From assembly GCA_019118985.1 (NCBI GenBank), contig DWXX01000169.1:1-5529 (forward strand): a stretch of DNA of 5,529 bases. The letters are read 5' to 3'. A model generated the notes under the pieces. It saw only the letters and a list, made by a program, of their open reading frames with translations, was not told the DNA's origin and did no database searches. Each line of letters begins with the position of its first letter. Positions within the stretch are counted from its first letter, which is position 1. The stretch is from Candidatus Faecalibacterium faecipullorum. GTDB taxonomy: Bacteria; Bacillota; Clostridia; Oscillospirales; Ruminococcaceae. Below are positions 1-5,181 of this stretch, piece after piece. Made by a program: the position numbers and the translations under genes.

Positions 1-100
1 ATCCGATGTGACAGCGAAAAGGGATAAGTAACCGCTATTCCTTCTGTTGTTGATCGCACCAAAACAAAAGAACTTTGCGTCACGAAAGATAGGGTCCCTC

Positions 101-137
101 TGTGGGGGTCGGCGTTTGCCGGCCCCCACATTGTTTT
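101..137 (+). terminator. Intrinsic terminator of a gene left of the window
   Basis: A 13-bp stem (101-113 with 118-130, one G-T wobble) closes a GTTT loop and is followed on the plus strand by TTGTTTT (131-137). There is no T-run on the minus side, so it ends a plus-strand transcript coming from the left. In-frame stops at 25-27 and 29-31 could be the end of that gene, but too few codons are visible to name it. Confidence 0.75.
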
Positions 138-144
138 GGGCGGC

Positions 145-186
145 AAAAGTAAAACTGCTCCTTCTCCGTTTTGGGAGAGGGAGCAG
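145..186 (-). terminator. Intrinsic terminator of the Rpn remnant
   Basis: CTGCTCCTTCTCC (155-167) pairs with 174-186 in a 13-bp stem with one wobble and a 6-nt loop. Read on the minus strand, the hairpin is followed by TTTTACTTTTG (154 down to about 144), a usable U-tract. It lies about 20 bp past the stop codon of the Rpn remnant at 208, so it very likely was, and may still be, that gene's terminator. It stands back to back with the plus-strand terminator at 101-137. Confidence 0.75.
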
Positions 187-207
187 TCCGGTCTGTGTGG
201 ATGGGCA

Positions 208-678
208 TCAGGCGGTTTTGGAGCTGTCCAGGGCTTTTACTTCCTCGACGGTCAGATCGACGGAACGGGCGATCTCTTCGTAGGTCAGCTTCCCGATGGC
301 CAGCAGATTGCGGGCGACGGCAACGGCTTTTGCCCGTGCGGTTTCATCTCTCATATCTTCCATGACCTTGCACATGGCTGCCACTCCTTTCTCGTCTGCT
401 TTGAAATAGTGTACGCGGCGGGCTAGAAGATCGTAATACATATCCTGCGGGTCGGTGCAGGCAAAGTCGTGCATCAGCCTGCCCAGCGCGGTCTCATCTC
501 TGATCTGTGCGTTGACGTATATAATGTGGGACTCGTCGCCGAAATCACTGCCGGTCTCCCGGATGATGCGGTCGACGTGGTAGATGGGCAGACCGTAGCC
601 CAGGGTGTCGTTCTCGGTGATGAAAATAACGTATGTCTCGGCGAGGGTCTGGTGCGGTTTTGTGTCCTTCCATGTGCG
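208..678 (-). pseudogene. Rpn-family (PD-(D/E)XK) nuclease/putative transposase, C-terminal remnant
   Basis: This frame is open from just after a TGA at 681-679 to the stop at 208-210, giving 156 residues. It contains the conserved C-terminal hallmarks of the Rpn/PDDEXK-transposase family: TYVIFITEND (residues 15-24), GLPIYHVDR, HIIYVN (51-56), LMHDFACTDPQDMYYDLLA, RVHYFK and MCKVMEDMRDE, then an alanine-rich helix and a short helix-turn-helix-like tail (LTYEEIARSVDLTVEEVKAL). The N-terminal nuclease half, with the D-ExK catalytic residues (about 150 or more residues in intact relatives), is absent, so it should not cut DNA. No ATG, GTG or TTG occurs in frame before Met69 (474-472). A caller would therefore report an 88-residue ORF, 208-474, with no good ribosome binding site. 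A start with a Shine-Dalgarno does exist at 673-671 but lies in another frame. Family assignment is from remembered motifs; calling it a pseudogene is inference from the missing half. Confidence 0.8.
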
Positions 679-713
679 TCACCTGCCGTTCCAATAGGGG
701 ATGTTCCAACTGT

Positions 714-742
714 ATTATATCACAAAGCATCGCATTTTTCAA
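714..742 (-). promoter_or_regulatory. Near-consensus sigma-A promoter reading into the Rpn remnant
   Basis: On the minus strand there is TTGAAA (742-737), a 17-bp spacer and TATAAT (719-714), with a TGA extended -10 just before the hexamer. Transcription would start near 707 and run left. The leader carries AGGTG (683-679) six bases before an ATG at 673-671, but that ATG opens a 43-codon frame that is not the Rpn frame. This is the best match to consensus in the window, which is odd for a promoter serving a broken gene. Confidence 0.8.
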
Positions 743-773
743 ACGGGCTGCCCGCACGGGGGGCGGGGATGAT

Positions 774-801
774 TTGCAAGAAGCGCAAAATGTGCTACAA
801 T
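774..801 (+). promoter_or_regulatory. Promoter of the TetR regulator gene
   Basis: TTGCAA (774-779), a 16-bp spacer and TACAAT (796-801), with TG at 793-794 forming an extended -10. The predicted start near 808 leaves a leader of about 28 nt that includes the AAGGAGG (824-830) of the regulator gene. The -35 overlaps an inverted repeat, TTTGC-N7-GCAAA (773-789), a possible operator for autoregulation. Confidence 0.7.
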
Positions 802-835
802 AAAATATACTGACTGTTTCTCCAAGGAGGCCCCC

Positions 836-1402
836 ATGTCCAACATCACCAAAAAGGCGCTGGCGGCGTCGCTGAAGAAGATGATGACCAAAAAGCCGCT
901 GGATAAGATCACCATACGGGACATCACCGACGACTGCGGCATCAGCCGAATGACCTTCTACTACCACTTTCAGGATATTTACGACCTGATCGAGTGGGTC
1001 TGCGTCGAGGATGCGACCGCGGCGCTGCAGGGCAAAAAGACCTGCGCGACCTGGAACGAGGGGCTGGAACAGCTGTTCGAGGCGGTGCTGGAAAACCGCG
1101 CCTTCATCCTCAACGCCTACCGCTGCATCAGCCGGGAGCAGATGGAAAATTTTCTCTTTCAGGTCACCTACGGGCTCATCCGCGGGGTGGTGGACGAAAA
1201 GAGCGCCGGCGCCCCCCTCACCGAAGAGCAGAAGGCGTTCATCGCCAACTTTTACAAGTACAGCTTTGTGGGCGAGATGCTGGACTGGATACGCCGCGGC
1301 ATGAAGGACGACCATCAGGCCCTCGCCCGCAGCATCGGGCTGACCATGCAGGGCAGCATCGACAACGCCATCCGCAATTTTGCCAACGCTGCCGGGAGCT
1401 GA
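836..1402 (+). CDS. TetR/AcrR-family transcriptional regulator (DhaS-like)
   Basis: This 188-residue protein is a one-component DNA-binding regulator. The N-terminal region has the TetR helix-turn-helix (about residues 26-45), including ITIRDITDDCGISRMTFYYHF, the sequence typical of this family, followed by DIYDLIEW. The C-terminal ligand domain ends in the NFYKYSFVGEMLDWIRRGMKDD pattern (138-159) of the TetR_C_8-type domain seen in regulators annotated DhaS (dihydroxyacetone kinase regulator). That name reflects sequence kinship only; no dha genes are here. The ATG at 836 is fixed by AAGGAGG at 824-830. The gene has its own promoter and its own terminator and lies 132 bp upstream of ohyA on the same strand. 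The context suggests a fatty-acid-responsive regulator of ohyA, and possibly of itself. The ligand, and whether it activates or represses, cannot be read from the sequence. Confidence 0.92.
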   Translation: MSNITKKALAASLKKMMTKKPLDKITIRDITDDCGISRMTFYYHFQDIYDLIEWVCVEDATAALQGKKTCATWNEGLEQLFEAVLENRAFILNAYRCISREQMENFLFQVTYGLIRGVVDEKSAGAPLTEEQKAFIANFYKYSFVGEMLDWIRRGMKDDHQALARSIGLTMQGSIDNAIRNFANAAGS

Positions 1403-1424
1403 GAGCCCCGCCCTTACAAACCGC

Positions 1425-1460
1425 GCCCGATGCACAAAAACTGTGCACCGGGCCTTTTTT
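1425..1460 (+). terminator. Intrinsic terminator after the TetR gene
   Basis: Arms 1425-1436 and 1442-1453 form a 12-position stem with one A-C mismatch and a loop of AAAAC, followed by six T (1455-1460). It lies 23 bp past the regulator's stop codon. It makes the TetR gene a separate transcription unit, so ohyA needs its own promoter between 1461 and about 1510, or depends on read-through. Confidence 0.88.
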
Positions 1461-1485
1461 GCGCATGGCGTCGTCCTTTCCAGCG

Positions 1486-1494
1486 TGGTATCCT
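1486..1494 (+). promoter_or_regulatory. ohyA: Possible extended -10 promoter of ohyA
   Basis: TGGTATCCT (1486-1494) fits an extended -10 (TGn plus TATCCT), about 40 bp before the ohyA start. No good -35 lies 16-18 bp upstream (1466-1471 reads TGGCGT). A weak -35 is what one would expect if an activator is needed, but this is inference. The need for a promoter here follows from the terminator ending at 1460. Confidence 0.4.
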
Positions 1495-1516
1495 GGGCGT
1501 GTCAGATCACTGCAAC

Positions 1517-1525
1517 GGAAAGGAG
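1517..1525 (+). promoter_or_regulatory. ohyA: Ribosome binding site that sets the ohyA start
   Basis: GGAAAGGAG ends 9 nt before the ATG at 1535. The same frame is open upstream to an ATG at 1430, but that start lies inside the terminator stem and has no Shine-Dalgarno sequence. The 1535 start is therefore preferred. Confidence 0.85.
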
Positions 1526-1534
1526 AACCTCTCT

Positions 1535-3514
1535 ATGACCAAGAAAACGACCAAAGCGGCAGCCGCGGCCCTCGGCGCGGCGGGGGCGGGGGCCGCCCTG
1601 GCCCTGACAGGCAAGGCCCGGCAGGCAAAGCGGGACGCCGCCCTCCGGCAGGCCCGGGCAACCGGCGGCTACCGCAACACCGAGCGGGGCCGCCAGCACA
1701 AAAACCGCAAGGGCATCTACTATGCCAGCGGCAACTACGAGGCCTTCGCCCGGCCCGAAAAGCCGGCCGGCGTTGAGGAAAAGAGCGCATGGATCGTGGG
1801 CAGCGGCCTGGCGGCGCTGGCGGCGGCCTGCTTTCTGGTGCGGGACGGGCAGATGCCCGGCGACCACATCCACATCCTCGAGGCGATGGACGTCGCCGGC
1901 GGCGCCTGCGACGGCATCTTCGACCCCACCCGCGGCTACATCATGCGGGGCGGCCGGGAGATGGAGGACCACTTCGAGTGCCTGTGGGACCTCTTCCGCT
2001 CCATCCCGTCGCTGGAACAGCCGGGCGCGTCGGTGCTGGACGAGTTCTACTGGCTGAACAAGCACGACCCCAACTACTCGCTGTGCCGGGCGACCGTCCG
2101 CCGCGGGCAGGACGCCCACACCGACGGCAAGTTCAACCTCAGCCAGAAGGGCTGCATGGAGATCGTCAAGCTCTTCATGACCCCCGACGCCGAGCTCTAC
2201 GACAAGACCATCGAGGACGTCTTTGACGAGGAGGTGTTCGGCTCCACCTTCTGGCTGTACTGGCGGACCATGTTCGCCTTTGAGAACTGGCACAGCGCCC
2301 TGGAGATGAAGCTGTACTTCCAGCGGTTCATCCACCACATCGCCGGGCTGCCCGATTTCAGCGCCCTCAAGTTCACCCGCTACAACCAGTACGAGTCCCT
2401 CATCCTGCCCATGCAGAAGTACCTGGAGGATGCGGGGGTGGATTTCCGCTTCGGGGTAGAGGTGACCAACGTCCTCTTTGAGCACCGGGACGGCAAGAAG
2501 ATCGCCACCGCCATCGAGTGCCGCGGCCATGGGCCGGGCGGCAAGGAAATGGGCATCCCCCTCAGCGAGAAGGACCTGGTCTTTGTCACCAACGGCAGCT
2601 GCACCGAGGGCACCGTCTACGGCGACCAGGACCACGCCCCCGCCGGCGACGCCGAGGTGCGGACCAGCGGCTGCTGGAATCTGTGGAAGAACATCGCCCG
2701 GCAGGACCCCGCCTTCGGCCGGCCGGAAAAGTTCTGCTCCGACACCGACAAGACCAACTGGGAGTCTGCCACCATCACCACCCTCGACGAGCGGATCCTG
2801 CCCTACATCTCGGCCATCTGCAAGCGGGACCCCCGCAGCGGGCGGGTGGTCACCGGCGGCATCGTCAGCTGCCAGGATTCCAGCTGGCTGCTCAGCTGGA
2901 CCATCAACCGGCAGGGGCAGTTCAAGGCGCAGGACCCCGGCGCCGTCTGCGTCTGGGTGTACGGCCTGTTCACCGACCGCCCCGGCGACTACGTCCAAAA
3001 GCCGATGCGTGAGTGTACCGGCCGCGAGATCTGTGAGGAATGGCTCTACCACATCGGGGTGCCGGTGGAAAAGATCGCCGAGCTTGCGCGGGACAGCGCG
3101 GTCTGCGTGCCCACCATGATGCCTTACATTACCGCCTTCTTCATGCCGCGTGCCAAGGGCGACCGCCCCGACGTCATCCCCGACGGCTGCGTCAACTTTG
3201 CCTTCCTCGGGCAGTTCGCCGACACCCCGCGGGACACCGTCTTTACCACCGAGTATTCGGTCCGCACCGCCATGGAGGCGGTCTACGGGCTGCTGGGCGT
3301 CGACCGCGGCGTGCCCGAAGTGTGGGGCAGCGTCTACGATCTGCGCACCCTGCTGGACAGCGCCGTCTGCCTGATGGACGGCCGCAGCCCCCTGGACATC
3401 GACCTGCCCGCCCCGCTGGCCCTGGCCAAAAAGCCGCTGCTGCGCCTTCTGCGCGGCACCGTTCTGGAAGAACTGCTCTGGGACCATCACATCCTGCGGG
3501 ACGGGATGATGTGA
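1535..3514 (+). CDS. ohyA: Oleate hydratase (MCRA family, FAD-dependent, EC 4.2.1.53), N-terminally extended
   Basis: This 659-residue protein adds water across the cis-9 double bond of oleate and related unsaturated fatty acids, giving 10-hydroxy fatty acids. In gut and skin bacteria the reaction is regarded as detoxification. The dinucleotide-binding fold is visible as VGSGLAALAAACFLVRDG (88-105), with the acidic strand end at Glu116. The family signature RGGREME (138-144) holds Glu142, and Tyr261 follows in EMKLYFQRF. Alignment by eye places these on the catalytic Glu and Tyr known from Staphylococcus and Elizabethkingia enzymes. TNGSCTEGTVYGDQDHAP (352-369) is the FAD-contacting segment, and the family C-terminus is present, so the enzyme looks intact. 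The S. aureus-type N-terminus (YYSNGNYEAFARP) corresponds to residues 62 onward. The 60 residues before it include an Ala/Gly-rich hydrophobic stretch (8-25) between lysine clusters, perhaps a membrane anchor. No alternative start codon lies in frame between residue 1 and Met107, so the extension must be translated. The neighbouring TetR gene is the likely regulator. Confidence 0.96.
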   Translation: MTKKTTKAAAAALGAAGAGAALALTGKARQAKRDAALRQARATGGYRNTERGRQHKNRKGIYYASGNYEAFARPEKPAGVEEKSAWIVGSGLAALAAACFLVRDGQMPGDHIHILEAMDVAGGACDGIFDPTRGYIMRGGREMEDHFECLWDLFRSIPSLEQPGASVLDEFYWLNKHDPNYSLCRATVRRGQDAHTDGKFNLSQKGCMEIVKLFMTPDAELYDKTIEDVFDEEVFGSTFWLYWRTMFAFENWHSALEMKLYFQRFIHHIAGLPDFSALKFTRYNQYESLILPMQKYLEDAGVDFRFGVEVTNVLFEHRDGKKIATAIECRGHGPGGKEMGIPLSEKDLVFVTNGSCTEGTVYGDQDHAPAGDAEVRTSGCWNLWKNIARQDPAFGRPEKFCSDTDKTNWESATITTLDERILPYISAICKRDPRSGRVVTGGIVSCQDSSWLLSWTINRQGQFKAQDPGAVCVWVYGLFTDRPGDYVQKPMRECTGREICEEWLYHIGVPVEKIAELARDSAVCVPTMMPYITAFFMPRAKGDRPDVIPDGCVNFAFLGQFADTPRDTVFTTEYSVRTAMEAVYGLLGVDRGVPEVWGSVYDLRTLLDSAVCLMDGRSPLDIDLPAPLALAKKPLLRLLRGTVLEELLWDHHILRDGMM

Positions 3515-3537
3515 GCCCCGCCCCTCAAACGCACAAC

Positions 3538-3568
3538 GCCCCCGGCTGTACGCGATACGGCCGGGGGC
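3538..3568. terminator. Shared hairpin between convergent ohyA and mscL
   Basis: GCCCCCGGCTGTA (3538-3550) pairs with 3556-3568 in a 13-bp stem with one wobble and a 5-nt loop. It lies 24 bp after the ohyA stop and 19 bp after the mscL stop. Neither side has a good T-tract (TGGTGTATG on plus, GTTGTGCGTTT on minus), so it may act as a weak bidirectional terminator or as a 3'-end stabilising stem. Confidence 0.65.
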
Positions 3569-3586
3569 TGGTGTATGATGGCTGGG

Positions 3587-4000
3587 TCACCGGACGGCGG
3601 CCGTCTCTTCCAGCTGCGAGGTGCAGTGGGGGCAGCGGGTGGCGCCGATGGGGATGTCGCTGAGGCAGTAGGGGCACTTTTTGGTGGTGGGCGCGGCGGG
3701 GGCGGCCGGCTTGCGGCCGAGGGACAGCAGCTTGTTGACGCCCTTCATCATGCAGAACAGGATCAGCGCCATGATCAGGAAGTTGACCAGCGACGACGCA
3801 AAATTGGACGCAAAGCCGGCGGCGTCCTGCAGGGTGTACCGCTCCGCGCCGGTCAGCAGGCTGATGACGGGGTTGATGAAGTTTTCGGTCAGGGAGGTGA
3901 CGATCCCCGAGAAGGCGCTGCCGATCAGCACGCCGACCGCCATATCCATCACGTTGCCCCGCAATGCGAACGCTTTGAACTCTTCGATGAATTTTTTCAT
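3587..4000 (-). CDS. mscL: Large-conductance mechanosensitive channel MscL with C-terminal zinc ribbon
   Basis: This 137-residue membrane channel opens under high membrane tension and releases solutes during osmotic downshock. It starts with the amphipathic KKFIEEFKAFALRGNVMDMAVGVLIG typical of MscL, with the conserved GNVMD at 15-19 at the head of the first membrane helix (about 16-48). A short external loop (about 49-66) and the second helix (about 67-90, NFASSLVNFLIMALILFCMMK) follow. In place of the usual cytoplasmic helical bundle there is a Pro/Ala linker (98-107) and a zinc ribbon with CPYC (109-112) and CPHC (123-126). The start at 4000 matches the family N-terminus; an ATG at 4012 (adding MSGI) is possible, and neither has a strong Shine-Dalgarno (GCGGA precedes 4000). 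The gene has its own promoter and converges on ohyA with no sign of co-transcription. The role of the ribbon is unknown to me. Confidence 0.94.
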   Translation of the reverse strand: MKKFIEEFKAFALRGNVMDMAVGVLIGSAFSGIVTSLTENFINPVISLLTGAERYTLQDAAGFASNFASSLVNFLIMALILFCMMKGVNKLLSLGRKPAAPAAPTTKKCPYCLSDIPIGATRCPHCTSQLEETAAVR

Positions 4001-4033
4001 GATTCCGCTCATTTCGGTGTTTTTATTGCTTCT

Positions 4034-4063
4034 ATCATACCATACGCCCGCCCGCTTTTGCAA
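4034..4063 (-). promoter_or_regulatory. mscL: Promoter of mscL
   Basis: On the minus strand there is TTGCAA (4063-4058), an 18-bp spacer and TATGAT (4039-4034), with TGG forming an extended -10. The start would be near 4027, giving a leader of about 27 nt. CCGCCCG (4048-4054) and CGGGCGG (4068-4074) form an inverted repeat across the -35 region, which may only reflect GC-rich sequence. Confidence 0.7.
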
Positions 4064-4107
4064 GAGCCGGGCGGCTGCTTTTACCAAAAGGAAAAGGCCC
4101 AGTTTAT

Positions 4108-4123
4108 AAAAGCATACTTTTCC
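4108..4123. repeat. Copy 1 of a palindromic box (imperfect)
   Basis: AAAAGCATACTTTTCC matches 15 of 16 bases of the core of the perfect palindrome at 4213-4228. The two copies begin exactly 105 bp apart. This copy has lost the outer CCGG symmetry. A third half-like GGAAAAG sits at 4090-4096 in inverse orientation. It lies 45 bp upstream of the mscL -35. Confidence 0.75.
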
Positions 4124-4136
4124 AAACCGGCCTGTT

Positions 4137-4164
4137 TTGAGGTTCGTGCAAAAAATTATAACAT
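4137..4164 (+). promoter_or_regulatory. Weak candidate promoter for the lipoprotein gene
   Basis: TTGAGG (4137-4142), a 16-bp spacer and TAACAT (4159-4164) each match consensus at four of six positions, within an AT-rich stretch (4151-4169). It is the only reasonable plus-strand pair I find between copy 1 of the palindromic box and the gene. If used, the palindrome at 4207-4232 would lie in the transcribed leader. Confidence 0.3.
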
Positions 4165-4206
4165 AAAATCGTCATTTCTCCTATGTGCATTCCTCCAAAA
4201 AATCGA

Positions 4207-4232
4207 GTCCGGAAAAGTATACTTTTCCGGAC
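4207..4232. repeat. Perfect 26-bp palindrome before the lipoprotein gene
   Basis: The half GTCCGGAAAAGTA (4207-4219) is followed directly by its exact reverse complement (4220-4232) with no spacer. It ends 14 bp before the Shine-Dalgarno of the lipoprotein gene. Perfect symmetry without a loop suits a dimeric DNA-binding protein better than an RNA hairpin, though a transcript would also fold here. There is no T-run after it, so it is not a terminator. Confidence 0.9.
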
Positions 4233-4246
4233 AAATCCAGCCCAAC

Positions 4247-4252
4247 AGGAGG
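4247..4252 (+). promoter_or_regulatory. Ribosome binding site that sets the lipoprotein start
   Basis: AGGAGG lies 9 nt before the ATG at 4262 but only 3 nt before the in-frame ATG at 4256. The spacing favours 4262, which also gives a standard MRTTK signal-peptide start. Confidence 0.75.
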
Positions 4253-4261
4253 CATATGCCC

Positions 4262-5116
4262 ATGCGCACAACCAAACTTTTGGCCCTGACCCTCGCCGGG
4301 GTGATGGCGGCAAGTCTGCTCACCGGGTGCCCGCAGCAGCAGGGCGGGCCCGATGCATCCCCCTCTTCCAGCTCATCCAGCCGCCCGCACCACACCGACA
4401 GCAGCGACGACAGCAGCAGCGACGATACCTCCTCCAGCTCCTCCTCCAGCGAGCCTGAAATCGAAATCCCGGAAGGCGGTTACACAATAGATAAAACTAC
4501 AGGCACATACCACGTCTATACCGCCGAAGGCTTACAGGCATGGGCCGATGCGGCTCAAAGCACTCCCCCCGGACAAGACTGTTCCACCAACTGCACCCTT
4601 GAAAAAGACATCGTACTTACCGATGAATGGACGCCCATCTCCTTCTATGTCGGCACGTTCGACGGCCAGGGGCATACCATTTCCGGCCTCCAAGTAACTC
4701 AAAGCGATTTCGCTACAAATGGCATGTTTAGAATGATCAAGGAAGGAGGGTGCGTCAAAAATTTGAGGCTGGAAAATCCAATGGTTACCGGTACTAAAAG
4801 TAATACGTCCAACGGCGCCATTGTCGGGCAGCTTGGTCGGGGCGGCCAAATCATCGGGTGTACGGTGTCAGATGCGACGATTTCTGGGAGCCTGGCAGGC
4901 GGCATAGCAGGCAGCACGAGTGGCGGCGGTGGCACCTATGATGGCGTTGCCAAGGTAGACGGCACATGGAACACCGCCGTCGAAGCCATGAATAAAGCGC
5001 TGGAGGGCACAAAATGTACGTACCGGTACGGCATAACCGGCAGCACCCCGACCCTTGGCCCTGACAGCGGCGCCAAAGCGCTGGCCCGGCTGTTCAACCT
5101 GACCTGGCCGCTTTAA
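4262..5116 (+). CDS. Secreted lipoprotein with Ser/Asp-rich linker and GLUG-like repeats
   Basis: The 284-residue product begins with a lipoprotein signal peptide: MRTTK, a hydrophobic core (5-20) and the lipobox LLTGC with Cys23 as the lipidated residue. It should be anchored on the outer face of the membrane. Residues 24-64 are a low-complexity spacer rich in Ser and Asp, which would carry the next domain through the cell wall. Residues 72-142 resemble the opening strand region of surface beta-helix proteins (YHVYTAEGLQAWADA, WTPIS, GTFDGQGHTISGL). The following repeats GMFRMIKEGGCVKNLRLENPMV (154-175) and GAIVGQLGRGGQIIGCTVSDATISG (185-209) resemble GLUG motifs of adhesin-like proteins. 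The C-terminal part (235-266) has TWNTAVEAMN and YRYGITGSTPTLG. Binding partner and function are unknown; adhesion or carbohydrate contact is a guess. The half after the linker uses more AT-rich codons than the linker and the neighbouring genes. It has its own terminator and no partner genes. Confidence 0.85.
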   Translation: MRTTKLLALTLAGVMAASLLTGCPQQQGGPDASPSSSSSSRPHHTDSSDDSSSDDTSSSSSSSEPEIEIPEGGYTIDKTTGTYHVYTAEGLQAWADAAQSTPPGQDCSTNCTLEKDIVLTDEWTPISFYVGTFDGQGHTISGLQVTQSDFATNGMFRMIKEGGCVKNLRLENPMVTGTKSNTSNGAIVGQLGRGGQIIGCTVSDATISGSLAGGIAGSTSGGGGTYDGVAKVDGTWNTAVEAMNKALEGTKCTYRYGITGSTPTLGPDSGAKALARLFNLTWPL

Positions 5117-5131
5117 GACAGCATACAAACG

Positions 5132-5165
5132 CCCCGGGCATCCCATACGGATGGCCCGGGGTTTT
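5132..5165 (+). terminator. Intrinsic terminator of the lipoprotein gene
   Basis: CCCCGGGCATCC (5132-5143) pairs with 5149-5161 around a CATAC loop, with one bulged G, followed by TTTT (5162-5165). It lies 15 bp after the stop. On the minus side only GTTTGT follows, so it may also weakly end the converging toxin transcript. Confidence 0.85.
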
Positions 5166-5181
5166 GCGCTATGGGGCGGGG

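Noticed and set aside
1..31. Possible 3' end of a plus-strand gene (stops at 25-27 and 29-31)
   Set aside because: Only eight or nine codons are visible in either frame, not enough to choose the frame or recognise a product; only the downstream terminator hints that a gene ends here.
545..1435. Long open frame on the minus strand across the TetR gene and the Rpn region
   Set aside because: It is the antisense shadow of the GC-rich TetR gene plus an out-of-frame stretch of the Rpn remnant; the composition is not protein-like and both true frames are clearly recognisable.
1430..1534. Upstream in-frame extension of ohyA to an ATG at 1430
   Set aside because: The ATG lies inside the terminator stem of the TetR gene and has no Shine-Dalgarno; the start at 1535 has a strong one at correct spacing.
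1502..3490. 662-codon open frame antisense to ohyA
   Set aside because: GC-rich coding sequence often leaves a long open antisense frame; it lacks recognisable motifs, while the sense frame is a full oleate hydratase.
4048..4074. GC inverted repeat upstream of mscL as a terminator
   Set aside because: The 7-bp arms overlap the mscL -35 region and no T-run follows on either strand.
4104..4193. Small minus-strand ORF (28 codons ending at 4104) next to a TGTTATAAT extended -10
   Set aside because: The only promoter-like sequence lies inside the ORF rather than before it, no -35 is present, and the peptide has no recognisable feature.
3575..4261. Upstream in-frame extension of the lipoprotein ORF
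   Set aside because: It is antisense to mscL and would bury the lipoprotein signal peptide in the middle of a protein; the lipobox and ribosome binding site fix the start at 4262.
4370..4454. AGC/GAC/TCC triplet-rich stretch as a tandem repeat locus or CRISPR-like array
   Set aside because: The units are irregular codons of a Ser/Asp linker with no constant repeat length or spacers.
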